A stretch of DNA of 64,000 nt, from the NCBI GenBank assembly GCA_020636405.1, contig JACJXW010000004.1:3026001-3090000 (forward strand), written 5' to 3'. This document shows positions 24,233-34,383 of the stretch, piece by piece (the stretch's first letter is position 1; each line of letters opens with the position of its first letter). The notes under the pieces are model-generated. The model was not told the DNA's origin. It was given only the letters and a program-made list of their open reading frames with translations, and did not search any database. The position numbers were made by a program, and so were the translations under genes. The DNA is from Lewinellaceae bacterium. Its GTDB lineage: Bacteria > Bacteroidota > Bacteroidia > Chitinophagales > Saprospiraceae.

Positions 24233-27200
24233 ATGAATCGCATCCTTCCAATTTTACTGCTGTTTTTCCTGAGTTGCTCCACGACACTACTGGGCTTTCA
24301 GATTACAAGACAAAACAAAACCATGACTGAGCAGGACCCTTATCAGGCTGAATGGAAAACCATCGACTCCCTGGAAAATGAAGGGCTGCCACGGTCGGCC
24401 CTGGAAAAGGTGGACGAGCTGTACGAACGGGCTAAAAAAGATAATGAGCCCGCTCAACTGGTCAAGACGATCATTTACCGCAATAAATACCAAAGCCAGC
24501 TGGAAGAAGGGGGCCTGGCTGCGGTGATCAAGCGCATGGAGGAAGAATCAAAAATGGCGGGTTTTCCGGTTCAACCTATTCTGTATTCCCTGGCCGGCGA
24601 GCTATACCAGCAATATGCCGATCAGAATTACTGGCGCCTGGCAGATCGCACCAATACTCCTGGCTTCCTGCCGGAAGATATTGAGACCTGGAGCCTCGAT
24701 CAACTCCTGCGGGAAGCTTCCCGATATTACCTTCTGTCGGTGGAGAATGACAGGGCCTCTGCGATCCCGGTCACCGATTTCGACGCCATTACCTATTCCT
24801 CCCGCGGGCCGGATAACACCGATGTCCTCCGGCCTACGCTGTACGATTTTCTGGTGTACCGTGCCATTGAACACTTTTCGAACGAGCGAGCCTACCTCAC
24901 TCAACCGGCCTATCGGTTCCGGATCGGCCAGGAAGAGGCTTTCGCCCCGGCGGAAGATTTCATAAACGTGGAGTGGAACACCCGCGATACCCTTTCCTAT
25001 AAATACCGGGCGCTGGAATTGTTCCAGGACCTGCTCCGCCGGCACCTGAAGGACGGCATGGAAGCTGCCCTGCTGGAGGCTGACCTGCACCGCCTGCGGT
25101 TTGTACGCGACAACTCCGTCCTGACGCTTAAGGACAATCTGTATCTGAAGGCCTTACAGGCCTTGGAGGGCCCCTTTGCCGGCAAACCGATGGCCGCTGA
25201 AGTATGGTACGCGATCGCCAGCTTGTATGCGGAACAAGGCAATACCTTCGTGCCCGTAGAAGCGGAAGAACACAAATGGAAACTCAAAGAAGCGCTGGAG
25301 GTTTGCGACAAGGCCCTGGAACGCTTTCCCGAAAGTTACGGCGCACGCCAATGCGGACAATTGCGTAGCCAGATCCTGCGCAAAACGTTGGAATTGAAAG
25401 TAGAAGAAGTCAACCTGCCTCAAAAGCCTTTGCTCGCTTCTGTAACTTACCGCAATGCAGCGGAGAGCTATTTCCGGGTGATCAAGGTGGAGGAGAGTGA
25501 ACAATTCGATCTGGAGAATAACCGTCCGGAGGAACTCTTCCAAATGCTTGCCAGCCGGAAGCCTTTCAAGGAATGGAGCGTCAAGCTGCCCGATGACGGT
25601 GACCGGCAGGAACACACCACCGAAGTGGCCATTGAAGGCCTGCCGCTTGGTTTTTATGCCGTTCTGATCGCCGATAATGCCCGGTTTACCTTTACAGAAC
25701 AAGCAGTGGGCTACCTGTTTACCACTGTTTCGGAATTGAGCTATTTCAACCGCAGAGGTTCAGAGGGAGGCATAGAATTCTTGCTGTTGAACCGACAATC
25801 AGGAGCACCGGCAGAGGGTGTCCTGGCCGAGTTCTATACCAATCAATACAATCGCCAGCATCGCCGGCAGGAACGGGTGAAGATCGGCCAGGCCCGGAGT
25901 GATAAGGAGGGTTTTATCCGCCCCAACGTTCCCGACAATACCTACTTCCAGGTGCGATTCTCTAAAGGAGAGGACGTACTCTTCTTCCAGGACGGATTTT
26001 CCAGCTACCGCGGATCGCGGTCCACCTCTAAAAACCTGGCCACCCACTTTTTCCTGGATCGCGCCATTTACCGGCCCGGGCAGACGATCTACTTTAAGGC
26101 CATTGTCCTGGATAAAGATGATAGGAATATCCCATCGATATTGCCCAAACATAAATTTACCGTCACTTTCTTCGACGTCAACGGGCAGGAGGTTGCCAAA
26201 CAGGAGCTTACGTCCAATGATTACGGAACGGCCAACGGCACCTTCACGGCTCCTCAGGGCGGCCTGTTGGGCCAGATGCGCCTGTTCTCCGATGCGGGCA
26301 ACAGTTATCAGTACTTTTCCGTCGAAGAATACAAACGGCCGAAATTCGAAGTGGTGATGGAGCCTCTTGAGGGCAGCCCTGCCCTGGGCGATTCCGTAAC
26401 TTTCAATGGCAAAGCCACTGCCTTTGCCGGAAGCAGCATCGATGGCGCGGACGTGCAATACCGCGTCGTACGGGAAGTGCGCTATCCGTGGTTTCCCTGG
26501 TGGCGCTACGGGGGGCGTGGTTTTCCTCGGTTTGGCGAAAGCCAGGAGATCGCTGCCGGCGCGCTGGTAACTGCTCCTGATGGCAGTTTCGAATTCTCCT
26601 TCATCGCCCAGCCCGACCCCTCCATAGGTAAGGAGGACAAACCCGAGTTCGTTTTTACAGCCTACGTGGATGTGACGGATATTACCGGAGAAACCCATTC
26701 TACCAGCAAGAGCCTGAACCTGGCTTACCTGGGGCTCAAGGCTGATGTCATGATCCCGGAAGGTATTGGCCGGGAAGCAGGGCTGATACCGGTTGGTATT
26801 GTAACCCAAAACCTGGATGGCGCCCCGCAGCCGGCAGAGGGCTCTGTGACGGTCAACCGCCTGGAAGCGCCCAAACAAGTGTTTGTGGATCGCTATTGGA
26901 ACAAACCGGACCGGAGGATTATCGAAGAAAGGCCCTTCCGGCGCGACTTCCCGAACTTCGCCTACGAAAATGAAGAGCAACCCGCCAACTGGCCCGTCCG
27001 GGAAGAGGTGCTCAACCAGCCCTTTAACACCGGAGATGAAGATACCTTGTTCGTCAACGTATCCAGTTGGCCGGTAGGGCATTACGTGCTGAACCTGCAA
27101 ACCAGGGACGATAAGGGTAATCCAATTGAGGTGAAAAAGTACTTTCTGGTTTACGATGCCAGAGAGAAGGCTTTCCCCGGCGGTGTAATGGCCTGGAAAA

Positions 27201-30200
27201 AACAACCGAAGAGCGGCAGCTACCAACCGGGAGAAGAGGCTTCCATTCTGCTGGCCACTGCTGCTGATGAGTTGAATGTGCTCTACGAACTGGAACGACG
27301 GATGGAAGTGGTTGAGCACTCCTGGCTGAAAGTAAAACCCTGGCAGGCCGTCACCCACAAAGTAGCGGAGGAGGACAAAGGCAATATCTATGCCCAGTTC
27401 AGCTTCGTCAAATACAACCGTCCCTTTACCTGGACGGAAACCATCGGCGTGCCCTGGAAAGACAAGGAGCTCAAGATCGAATACAATACCTTCCGGAATA
27501 AACTGCATCCGGGGGAGGAGGAGGCCTGGCAGGTCAAGATCAGCGGCCCGGGCAACGAAAAGGTAGCTGCCGAGATGGTAGCTACGCTCTACGATGCCTC
27601 GCTGGACCAATTCCGCCCTCATTCCTGGGATTTCAGCCCCTTCCCTTATAACTATATGGCCAGTGCCTGGCAAAGCCGGCACTTCGGCAGCACCAATAGC
27701 AATACTTTTTATTATTATCCTGCAGCCCCTGATGTGCCCGGCCGTACTTACCGCCAATTGAACTGGTTCAATTTCAACTTCTACGGCGGTGCTTTTGCGG
27801 GTGGAATGGTGCGCATGCGCGCCAACGTTATGGATGACGCGCCGATGGCAGAGGCGGCTATGGCGTTTTCTGCAGATGAAGAGGTCTCTCTGGCCGGTAA
27901 GGCCGCTGATTCTGCTGCGGCGCCACCCCCGCCACCTGGGGCTGAACCGGCGCCGGATCAGCGGGCAGAAACGCCCCCTGCACCACCGGTTAGGCGCAAC
28001 CTCAAGGAGACCGTATTTTTCTTTCCGGAATTGCGCACAGACGAAGAGGGCAATGTCATCATCCGCTTTAAGATGAACGAAGCCCTGACGCGTTGGAAGT
28101 TCCTGGCCATGGCCCACACCCGGAGCCTCCAGTATGCCATCAGCGAGAACGAGGTGGTGACCCAGAAAGAGCTTATGGTACTGCCTAACCCGCCGCGCTT
28201 CCTTCGGGAAGGCGACGAGATCGAATTTACCGCCAAGGTGAGCAACCTCACAGGTGAAAAGATGACGGGTGCGGCTGAGCTGATGCTCTTTGATGCCCTC
28301 AGTATGCAGCCTATCGACGCCCGGTTCGGCAACGAGCAGAATACGATTTCCTTCGAGGCGGAAGGAGGGCAGTCGGCCCGCCTGGCCTGGACGCTCAAGG
28401 TGCCGCAGGGAGAGGTGCTGGCCGTCACCCACCGCATCGTGGCCAAGGCCGGCAGTTTTTCCGATGGAGAGGAAAGCGCCCTGCCCGTTCTGACCAACCG
28501 TACACTGGTCACCGAAACGATGCCGATGCCGGTCAAAGGCAACCAGTCCCGGGAGTTCAACTTCGAGGCGATGGCTAAGGCAGGCCAGTCCAATACCCTG
28601 CAACACCACAACTTTTCCCTGGAATTCACCTCCAACCCGGCCTGGTATGCGGTGAAGGCGCTGCCTTACCTGATGGAGTTCCCGTATGAATGCAGCGAGC
28701 AGATCTTTGCCCGTTACTATGCGAATGCGTTGGCGGCCTCGGTAGCCAATTCTAACCCCGCTATTCAGCAGGTATTCGACCAATGGAAAAATTCCGATGC
28801 GCTGATCAGTGAACTGGAGAAGAACGAAGAGCTGAAAACCGCCCTGCTGGAGGAAACGCCCTGGGTCCGCCAAGCCCAGAGCGAGGCAGAACAGCGCAAA
28901 CGCATCGGTTTGTTGTTCGACCTGAACCGGATGGGCTACGAGCAGGATAAAGCCCTGGCCCAGCTCATCGAGCGGCAGTCGCAGGCGGGCGGGTTCTCCT
29001 GGTTCCCGGGTGGGCAGGACAGCTGGTACATTACCCAGTACATCCTGGAGGGTATGGGCCGGCTTCGCGCCCTGGGCGTAGCGGACATAAAGCCGGGCTC
29101 TCGTGCCTGGAACCTGGTGCAACGGGCCGCCGAGTTCGTCGACCGGGAACTTGCAGATCACTATGAGCAGCTGCTGTATGAGGTCAAACAAGGGCGTGCC
29201 AAGCTGGAGGACGACCATCTCGCAGGCCTTGTCATTCACTACCTGTATGCCCGCAGCCTTTTTCAAGACCTTCCATTTGAGGGGAAAGCCGCAGAAGCTC
29301 AGGATTATTACCTCGGGCAGGCGGACAAATACTGGCTTAATAAGGGCATATACCAGGAGGGCCTGATGGCCATTGCCCTGCAACGCTACGACAAGAAAGC
29401 CTCTGCGGACAGGATCACCCGCTCTTTGCGGGAGCGCGCCCTGTACAGCGAGGAACTGGGCATGTACTGGAAATACAACTCTGGTTTCTTCTGGTACGAA
29501 ATGCCCATCGAGACCCATGCTTTGATGGTGGAGGTCTTCTCCGAAGTGGCTCAGGACGCGGCGGCCGTCGAACAACTCAAGATCTGGCTGTTGAAAAACA
29601 AGCAAACCAACCATTGGAAGACCACCAAGGCCACGGCCAACGCCGTATACGCCCTGCTTCGCTTCGGGGATAACTGGCTTGAAAATACCCGCCTGGCGGA
29701 GGTGAGCTTCCCAAAAGTGGATGAAGAGAGCTTCCAACCGGAGCTCATCGAGGCTCGCCGTTCGGCTGAAGCCGGTACCGGCTACTTCAAGGCCAGCTGG
29801 AGTGGTAAGGAAGTCTCTGCTGATTTCAGCCGCGTGAAGGTTACCAACCCCAACAACAGCATAGCCTGGGGCGCCGCCTACTGGCAGTACTTCGAGGATC
29901 TGGATAAGGTCGGCGTCTTCAAGGATACTCCGCTGAAGCTCGATAAACAGCTGTTTAAGGAAAAGATCGGGGACCGGGGGCCGGAGCTTACGGCCATCAC
30001 GGATAAAGCTCCCCTGGAGCCCGGTGATAAGCTGGTGGTTCGCATCGAGCTACGGGTAGACCGCGACATGGAGTACGTACACCTGAAGGATATGCGCGCC
30101 AGTGGGCTGGAGCCCATCAACGTGTTCAGCCAGTACAAATGGCAGGGCGGCCTGGGGTATTACGAAAGCACTCGCGACCTGGCTACGCACTTCTTCATCG

Positions 30201-30349
30201 GCTACCTGCCTAAAGGGACGTACGTGTTCGAATACCCATTGCGGGTGGTACATCGTGGTAATTTCTCCAACGGCCTGGCGAGCATCCAGTGCATGTACGC
30301 GCCGGAGTTTACCAGCCATTCGGAAGGGGTTCGGGTGGTGGTTGATTAG
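24233..30349 (+). CDS. bacterial alpha-2-macroglobulin family protein
   Basis: A 2038-residue exported protein. The N terminus (LLLFFLSCSTT) reads as a signal peptide with a possible lipobox cysteine at 15. About 350 residues of helical repeats precede MG-type domains (AIYRPGQTIYFKAIVLDKD near 610), a Pro-rich linker near 1230, the A2M domain (FFPELRTDEEGNVIIRFK onward), and a thioester-region helical domain with PYECSEQ at 1484-1490. Cys1487 and Gln1490 keep the spacing needed for an internal thioester, with serine in place of the usual glycine. Bacterial members trap proteases in the periplasm or on the outer membrane. No pbpC partner is adjacent, unlike the proteobacterial pairs. It appears monocistronic and is followed by an imperfect repeat. 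Confidence 0.9.
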   Translation: MNRILPILLLFFLSCSTTLLGFQITRQNKTMTEQDPYQAEWKTIDSLENEGLPRSALEKVDELYERAKKDNEPAQLVKTIIYRNKYQSQLEEGGLAAVIKRMEEESKMAGFPVQPILYSLAGELYQQYADQNYWRLADRTNTPGFLPEDIETWSLDQLLREASRYYLLSVENDRASAIPVTDFDAITYSSRGPDNTDVLRPTLYDFLVYRAIEHFSNERAYLTQPAYRFRIGQEEAFAPAEDFINVEWNTRDTLSYKYRALELFQDLLRRHLKDGMEAALLEADLHRLRFVRDNSVLTLKDNLYLKALQALEGPFAGKPMAAEVWYAIASLYAEQGNTFVPVEAEEHKWKLKEALEVCDKALERFPESYGARQCGQLRSQILRKTLELKVEEVNLPQKPLLASVTYRNAAESYFRVIKVEESEQFDLENNRPEELFQMLASRKPFKEWSVKLPDDGDRQEHTTEVAIEGLPLGFYAVLIADNARFTFTEQAVGYLFTTVSELSYFNRRGSEGGIEFLLLNRQSGAPAEGVLAEFYTNQYNRQHRRQERVKIGQARSDKEGFIRPNVPDNTYFQVRFSKGEDVLFFQDGFSSYRGSRSTSKNLATHFFLDRAIYRPGQTIYFKAIVLDKDDRNIPSILPKHKFTVTFFDVNGQEVAKQELTSNDYGTANGTFTAPQGGLLGQMRLFSDAGNSYQYFSVEEYKRPKFEVVMEPLEGSPALGDSVTFNGKATAFAGSSIDGADVQYRVVREVRYPWFPWWRYGGRGFPRFGESQEIAAGALVTAPDGSFEFSFIAQPDPSIGKEDKPEFVFTAYVDVTDITGETHSTSKSLNLAYLGLKADVMIPEGIGREAGLIPVGIVTQNLDGAPQPAEGSVTVNRLEAPKQVFVDRYWNKPDRRIIEERPFRRDFPNFAYENEEQPANWPVREEVLNQPFNTGDEDTLFVNVSSWPVGHYVLNLQTRDDKGNPIEVKKYFLVYDAREKAFPGGVMAWKKQPKSGSYQPGEEASILLATAADELNVLYELERRMEVVEHSWLKVKPWQAVTHKVAEEDKGNIYAQFSFVKYNRPFTWTETIGVPWKDKELKIEYNTFRNKLHPGEEEAWQVKISGPGNEKVAAEMVATLYDASLDQFRPHSWDFSPFPYNYMASAWQSRHFGSTNSNTFYYYPAAPDVPGRTYRQLNWFNFNFYGGAFAGGMVRMRANVMDDAPMAEAAMAFSADEEVSLAGKAADSAAAPPPPPGAEPAPDQRAETPPAPPVRRNLKETVFFFPELRTDEEGNVIIRFKMNEALTRWKFLAMAHTRSLQYAISENEVVTQKELMVLPNPPRFLREGDEIEFTAKVSNLTGEKMTGAAELMLFDALSMQPIDARFGNEQNTISFEAEGGQSARLAWTLKVPQGEVLAVTHRIVAKAGSFSDGEESALPVLTNRTLVTETMPMPVKGNQSREFNFEAMAKAGQSNTLQHHNFSLEFTSNPAWYAVKALPYLMEFPYECSEQIFARYYANALAASVANSNPAIQQVFDQWKNSDALISELEKNEELKTALLEETPWVRQAQSEAEQRKRIGLLFDLNRMGYEQDKALAQLIERQSQAGGFSWFPGGQDSWYITQYILEGMGRLRALGVADIKPGSRAWNLVQRAAEFVDRELADHYEQLLYEVKQGRAKLEDDHLAGLVIHYLYARSLFQDLPFEGKAAEAQDYYLGQADKYWLNKGIYQEGLMAIALQRYDKKASADRITRSLRERALYSEELGMYWKYNSGFFWYEMPIETHALMVEVFSEVAQDAAAVEQLKIWLLKNKQTNHWKTTKATANAVYALLRFGDNWLENTRLAEVSFPKVDEESFQPELIEARRSAEAGTGYFKASWSGKEVSADFSRVKVTNPNNSIAWGAAYWQYFEDLDKVGVFKDTPLKLDKQLFKEKIGDRGPELTAITDKAPLEPGDKLVVRIELRVDRDMEYVHLKDMRASGLEPINVFSQYKWQGGLGYYESTRDLATHFFIGYLPKGTYVFEYPLRVVHRGNFSNGLASIQCMYAPEFTSHSEGVRVVVD

Positions 30350-30353
30350 TTAT

Positions 30354-30440
30354 GGGTTGATTGGGTGGATTGGTTGACCGGCGCCCGGCAAAGGCACGGA
30401 ACCCGATCAACCCAATCAACTCAGTCAACCAAATCCACCA
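30354..30440. repeat. imperfect inverted repeats after the macroglobulin gene
   Basis: Short GGTTGATTGG / GGTGGATTGG units on the left are matched by their complements (CCAATCAAC, CAACCAAATCCACC) on the right around a GC-rich centre. It probably folds as a terminator. The unit sequences resemble the octamer arrays near 53.7 and 54.4 kb. Confidence 0.5.
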
Positions 30441-30503
30441 ATTAGTCGAAGAAAGCTTGCAGGAAAAAAAGAATGCTTTTAATATTGAGTAAATTTTTTC
30501 AAC

Positions 30504-31241
30504 GTGGAAACCAAGAAAATACTGGACTACGCTACCAAAACGATAAAAGACAGGATCATGAGCAACAATAGTGAGCGCGCCAAGCACGTCGATACCATTA
30601 TACGCAATCATGTGATCTGGTCGATGGGAGCGGGTTTGATCCCGGTGCTTATTGCCGATATTTTTGCCGTGAGCGCCTTGCAACTGGATATGATCCGGCA
30701 GATGTCAAAAGTTTATGACGTGGACTTTTCCGAGACCCAGGGCAAGGCCATCGTCACTTCCCTGACCAGTACTACCCTTGCCCGCGTTACCGCAGGAAGC
30801 CTGGTGAAAATGCTTCCGGTGGTGGGCTCCATCATCGGCGGGGTAACCGTCTCGGTTTTTGCCGGCGCCTCTACCTATGCCCTTGGGCAGGTCTTCAAAC
30901 GCCACTTCGAATCCGGTGGCACCATCCTGGATTTCGACCCCGCCCGCCTGAAGAAGCTGTACAAGGAACAATTTGAAAAGGGCAAAAAGGTGGCGGAGCA
31001 GCTGCGCAAGGATGAAAAAGCACGCAAAGAGGCCGAGGCGGAGCAAAAAGCACGGGCTGAAGCCGAAGCCAAGGTGAAGGCAGCGGCAGAAAAAGCCAAG
31101 GCTGCCAGTACTGATACCAGGGAAGAAAAAGAAGGCGACATTATCCAGCGCATCAAAGAGCTGGCCAAGTTGCGGGACAACGGCATCATCTCCGAGGAGG
31201 AGTTCCAGGAGATGAAGAAGAAGCTGATCAGGGAGTTTTAG
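30504..31241 (+). CDS. DUF697 membrane protein with coiled coil and C-terminal SHOCT-like motif
   Basis: A 245-residue protein. Residues 25-135 match the DUF697 (YcjF-like) membrane module, with hydrophobic helices around WSMGAGLIPVLIADIFAVSA and a glycine-rich helix LPVVGSIIGGVTVSVFAGAS. Residues 150-215 form a highly charged Ala/Lys/Glu coiled coil. The last 30 residues (IKELAKLRDNGIISEEEFQE) are a SHOCT motif, often found at the ends of membrane or stress proteins. DUF697 is often fused to GTPase domains, which are absent here. The function is unknown. Confidence 0.75.
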   Translation: METKKILDYATKTIKDRIMSNNSERAKHVDTIIRNHVIWSMGAGLIPVLIADIFAVSALQLDMIRQMSKVYDVDFSETQGKAIVTSLTSTTLARVTAGSLVKMLPVVGSIIGGVTVSVFAGASTYALGQVFKRHFESGGTILDFDPARLKKLYKEQFEKGKKVAEQLRKDEKARKEAEAEQKARAEAEAKVKAAAEKAKAASTDTREEKEGDIIQRIKELAKLRDNGIISEEEFQEMKKKLIREF

Positions 31242-31267
31242 TGTAGAACCCACCCGATCCACCAATC

Positions 31268-32269
31268 CTACACCTTCCACCGCGCCACCGGCTCCACTTC
31301 CTGGCCGACAAATTCCCCTTTGAGGTATTTGTAGTAGCCCGTCACGGCGATCATGGCGGCATTATCGGTGCAGTATTCAAATTTGGGGATGTAGGTATTC
31401 CATCCTTTTTCCTTTCCCGTTTTTTCCAGGGTGGCCCGGAGTTCTGAGTTGGCGGAAACCCCGCCGGCGATCGCGATCTCCCGTATACCGGTTTCTTCGG
31501 CGGCCTGGCTGATCTTATTGATGAGGATACTGACGATACGGCTCTGGACGGAGGCGCAGATGTCGGCCCTATTTTCCTCGATGAAAGCCGGGTTTTCTTT
31601 TCTGCTCTTCTGCAAAAAGTACAGGATCGAGGTCTTCAGCCCGCTGAAGCTGAAGTCGAGCCCCGGGATCTGAGGTTCCGGGAAGTCGAACACCGCTTTG
31701 CCATTCCTGGCCAGTTGGTCGATAATCGGCCCGGCGGGGTAGTCCAGCCCCAGCAGTTTCCCGGTTTTGTCGAAGGCTTCTCCGGCCGCGTCGTCCAGCG
31801 TCTGTCCGATGACCTCCATATCGAGGTGGCTGCGGACGAGCACGATCTGGGTGTGGCCTCCGGAGACCGTCAGGCAAAGGAAGGGAAAGCCGGGGCGTGG
31901 AGCTTCGGCGAAATGGGCCAGCACGTGGGCCTGCATATGGTTGACTTCGATCAGCGGAATGCCCAGGCTGAGGGCATAGGATTTTGCAAAGGATACGCCA
32001 ACAATAAGCGACCCGATAAGCCCTGGCCCGCGGGTAAAGGCGATGGCGCTGATCTCCCGTTTATCGATCCCCGCTTTTTTGATCGCCAGGTCCACTACGG
32101 GAATGATGTTGATTTGATGGGCGCGCGATGCAACCTCCGGAACGACTCCCCCGTATATACGATGAGCTTCCTGGTTGGCGACACAGTTGCTCAGTACCTC
32201 TCCGTCGCGCAGCAAAGCTGCCGATGTGTCGTCGCAGGAAGATTCGATGCCCAGAATTGTTATGCTCAT
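31268..32269 (-). CDS. tsaD: tRNA N6-adenosine threonylcarbamoyltransferase TsaD
   Basis: A 333-residue TsaD/Kae1 protein that transfers the threonylcarbamoyl group to A37 of ANN-decoding tRNAs. The N-terminal ILGIESSCDDTSAALL, the metal-binding NHMQAHVLAHF with two histidines, the SGGHTQIVLV phosphate loop and the C-terminal YCTDNAAMIA aspartate are all present. Length and order are standard. It is convergent with the DUF697 gene and divergent from the bactofilin gene. Confidence 0.96.
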   Translation of the reverse strand: MSITILGIESSCDDTSAALLRDGEVLSNCVANQEAHRIYGGVVPEVASRAHQINIIPVVDLAIKKAGIDKREISAIAFTRGPGLIGSLIVGVSFAKSYALSLGIPLIEVNHMQAHVLAHFAEAPRPGFPFLCLTVSGGHTQIVLVRSHLDMEVIGQTLDDAAGEAFDKTGKLLGLDYPAGPIIDQLARNGKAVFDFPEPQIPGLDFSFSGLKTSILYFLQKSRKENPAFIEENRADICASVQSRIVSILINKISQAAEETGIREIAIAGGVSANSELRATLEKTGKEKGWNTYIPKFEYCTDNAAMIAVTGYYKYLKGEFVGQEVEPVARWKV

Positions 32270-32325
32270 GTTGAAAAAATGAATAAATAATTATTTAATT
32301 TAAAGCTGTGAGCTTAACGGTGCCA

Positions 32326-32333
32326 CAAAAGTA
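32326..32333 (-). promoter_or_regulatory. -7 promoter element for tsaD
   Basis: The minus strand reads TACTTTTG, a perfect match to TAnnTTTG, about 57 bases before the tsaD start. I do not see a clean TTTG at the -33 position. Confidence 0.4.
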
Positions 32334-32396
32334 CAAAATTCAAGCAGGGAGAGTTCGATGGCAAAGTAAAGCAATTGACCATAAAACTGTATAGAG

Positions 32397-32804
32397 ATGG
32401 CAGCAATAACAATGCTTACCAAAAACAAAACCAGTACGAAGGCCGATAAGGCCGAATCCCCGCGGCCGGCCGGGGTTAAAGGCAGTGATGCCAATTGTGT
32501 GGTATCCAAAGGAACCAGGGTTGAAGGAGACTTTGCATCGACGGAAAGTATTCGCCTGGACGGGGCGGTAACCGGCCAATTGAAGTGTGACCGACGGCTG
32601 GTCATCGGGGAGGAAGGTAGCGTGCAAGGCAAAGTGATAGCCGCAGATGCGGTAATCATGGGCCGGATCAAGGGCGATGTGGTAATCAGTGGGACTCTGC
32701 ACCTCATGGGTTCTGCTCACATTGAAGGAGATATTCACACAAAATTCCTGGTGGTAGAAGAGGGCGCTGCCTATATCGGCAAATGCCAGGTAGACGGGAA
32801 ATAG
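32397..32804 (+). CDS. bactofilin (polymer-forming cytoskeletal protein)
   Basis: A 135-residue protein with a disordered N terminus (1-30) and a central beta-helical bactofilin domain of repeating six- to eight-residue strands (RVEGDFASTESIRLDGAVTG, GSVQGKVIAADAVIMGRIKG, AHIEGDIHTKFLVVEEGA). Bactofilins self-assemble without nucleotide and organise the envelope or polar structures. It is the first gene of a plus-strand run leading to rsmD and argS. A second ATG at 32412 is possible. Confidence 0.92.
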   Translation: MAAITMLTKNKTSTKADKAESPRPAGVKGSDANCVVSKGTRVEGDFASTESIRLDGAVTGQLKCDRRLVIGEEGSVQGKVIAADAVIMGRIKGDVVISGTLHLMGSAHIEGDIHTKFLVVEEGAAYIGKCQVDGK

Positions 32805-32962
32805 GGCTTTCAGGCCATCTCTTGAACCGGTAAAGGTGTTAAAGGACTACATTTTTGAGGGCGGTTTGTTTTTTCGTCTCAGGTAATTGTGTTAAAATTG
32901 CTTCAGCCCAAGAGGCATTTTTACCTAAAAATCTTTATTATTGCGTCAAAACAAACCGAAAA

Positions 32963-33547
32963 ATGAGAATAATTATCAACTTAGTTCTGGCCGCCATTAT
33001 CGTAGGCTTGGTGTGGGTACTCATCAGCAGTATTCGTGAGCCTATCGCCTTCAAAGCTGAGAAGGAAAAGCGCGAACGTGCAGTGATCGACAAGTTGATG
33101 AAGATCAGGACCGCACAGGAGGCCTTCCGGAACATCAAAGGAGGCTTTGCTCCCAGCTTCGACTCTTTGTCCTATGTCCTCAAAACCGACAGCTTCAGTA
33201 TCGTGAGTGTTATCGGTGACCCGGACGACCCTGATTTTACCGGAGAGATCATCTACGATACGACCTTCATGCCGGCGATCGACTCTATTTTGGCGATGGG
33301 CATTAACCTCGATTCTCTGCGCTTTGTACCTTATGGCGGCGGTGCTCAGTTTGAGATCCAGGCAGATACCATTACCTATCAGAGTACTAATGTGCCGGTC
33401 GTAGAGGTAGGCGTCCGCCGGAAAATGTTCATGGGGCCATTTGCGGATCCCCGCTTTGCCCGTTACGACAATGGCTATGACCCCAATAGCACACTCAAGT
33501 TCGGCAATATGAATGCACCAAACCTGGCAGGAAATTGGGAAAGATAA
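32963..33547 (+). CDS. single-pass membrane protein of unknown function
   Basis: A 194-residue protein with one N-terminal transmembrane helix (INLVLAAIIVGLVWVLI) and a soluble outer part beginning with a basic, helical segment (EKEKRERAVIDKLMKIRTAQ). The later part carries a GGGAQFEIQADTI strand region. The helix followed by RTAQEAFRNIKGGFAP has the look of a pseudopilin or a gliding-linked membrane protein, but I do not recognise a defined family. The start at 32963 is chosen because the longer frame from 32855 places an unlikely sequence before the helix. It overlaps the next gene by 13 bases. Confidence 0.65.
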   Translation: MRIIINLVLAAIIVGLVWVLISSIREPIAFKAEKEKRERAVIDKLMKIRTAQEAFRNIKGGFAPSFDSLSYVLKTDSFSIVSVIGDPDDPDFTGEIIYDTTFMPAIDSILAMGINLDSLRFVPYGGGAQFEIQADTITYQSTNVPVVEVGVRRKMFMGPFADPRFARYDNGYDPNSTLKFGNMNAPNLAGNWER

Positions 33548-34383
33548 TCAAGGATCTCATTGAAGATACCTTCGTAAAAAAGAATACCAATATCTATGAA
33601 CTGTCCATCCTGATGGGGGTGGACAGTTTTGATTTTATGGTCCTGGACAGCCGCCAGTATGTTCAGGCCCTGCGCTCCTATGCAGTAGGCCCCCAACTGA
33701 TGACTCAGCCTGCTATCCTGAATTCTCTGGTTCAGGCAGACAGCTTGCTTACCCTTCCTTATCGGACCGTTCGGGCAGGTTGGGCCAATGGGACGGCCAC
33801 GCTTGTGCCCCAGCGCCTCTATAACGAGCAGAAAAAGAACGCGTATCTGGAACAAGTTACTACAATTGCCCCCGATGATGTGGTACTGGCCGATTCGCTA
33901 TCGGACCTGGGGCTAAAAAATATCTACACCATACCCCGCGAAATGGAGTCCCTGGCTCGTCAAACCTTTCCCGGCTGCCGTGTTTTCCATATCACTTCCG
34001 CCCTGCTTCAGGGCATACGAAAACTGGCGGCTTCCAGGGAAGGGCCCCAGGTTTATGCTCACCTCAAGGATAGTATGGTGTACCTATTTGCTTTTGAGGA
34101 TAAAAATCTCCTGTTTTCCAACGCTTTCCCTTACCAAAGCGCCAAGGATTTTATCTATTTTCTTCTGCTGCCCTACCATCAGTTTGATTTTAAACCAGGA
34201 AAAGACCCGGCTTATCTTTCCGGAGCTTTGGTGGAAGATTCGGAGATCTATCGGGAAGCATTCCGGTATATCAAAAATATCCATTTTGTTGAACCGCCGG
34301 CATTTTTTCATCTCGGCCCCAGGTTGAGCGGGGAACCACGCCATTTTTTCTTTGATTTGCTGGGCCTCAGCTTGTGTGGGTAG
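33535..34383 (+). CDS. DUF3822 family protein
   Basis: A 282-residue protein that fits DUF3822, a Bacteroidota family with an actin-like ATPase-type fold related to PilM-like proteins and often found beside rsmD, as it is here. Conserved-looking parts are PYRTVRAGWANGTATLVPQR, FHITSALLQGI and FPYQSAKDFIYFLLL. The proposed start is a TTG overlapping the upstream gene by 13 bases; the first in-frame ATG is 26 codons further on and would remove part of the first subdomain. Coupled translation with the upstream membrane protein is likely. The role is unknown. Confidence 0.78.
   Translation: MGKIIKDLIEDTFVKKNTNIYELSILMGVDSFDFMVLDSRQYVQALRSYAVGPQLMTQPAILNSLVQADSLLTLPYRTVRAGWANGTATLVPQRLYNEQKKNAYLEQVTTIAPDDVVLADSLSDLGLKNIYTIPREMESLARQTFPGCRVFHITSALLQGIRKLAASREGPQVYAHLKDSMVYLFAFEDKNLLFSNAFPYQSAKDFIYFLLLPYHQFDFKPGKDPAYLSGALVEDSEIYREAFRYIKNIHFVEPPAFFHLGPRLSGEPRHFFFDLLGLSLCG

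Noticed and set aside
25799..29737. A 1312-codon minus-strand open frame
   Set aside because: It is antisense to the alpha-2-macroglobulin gene, has no recognisable domain and reflects the codon bias of the sense gene.
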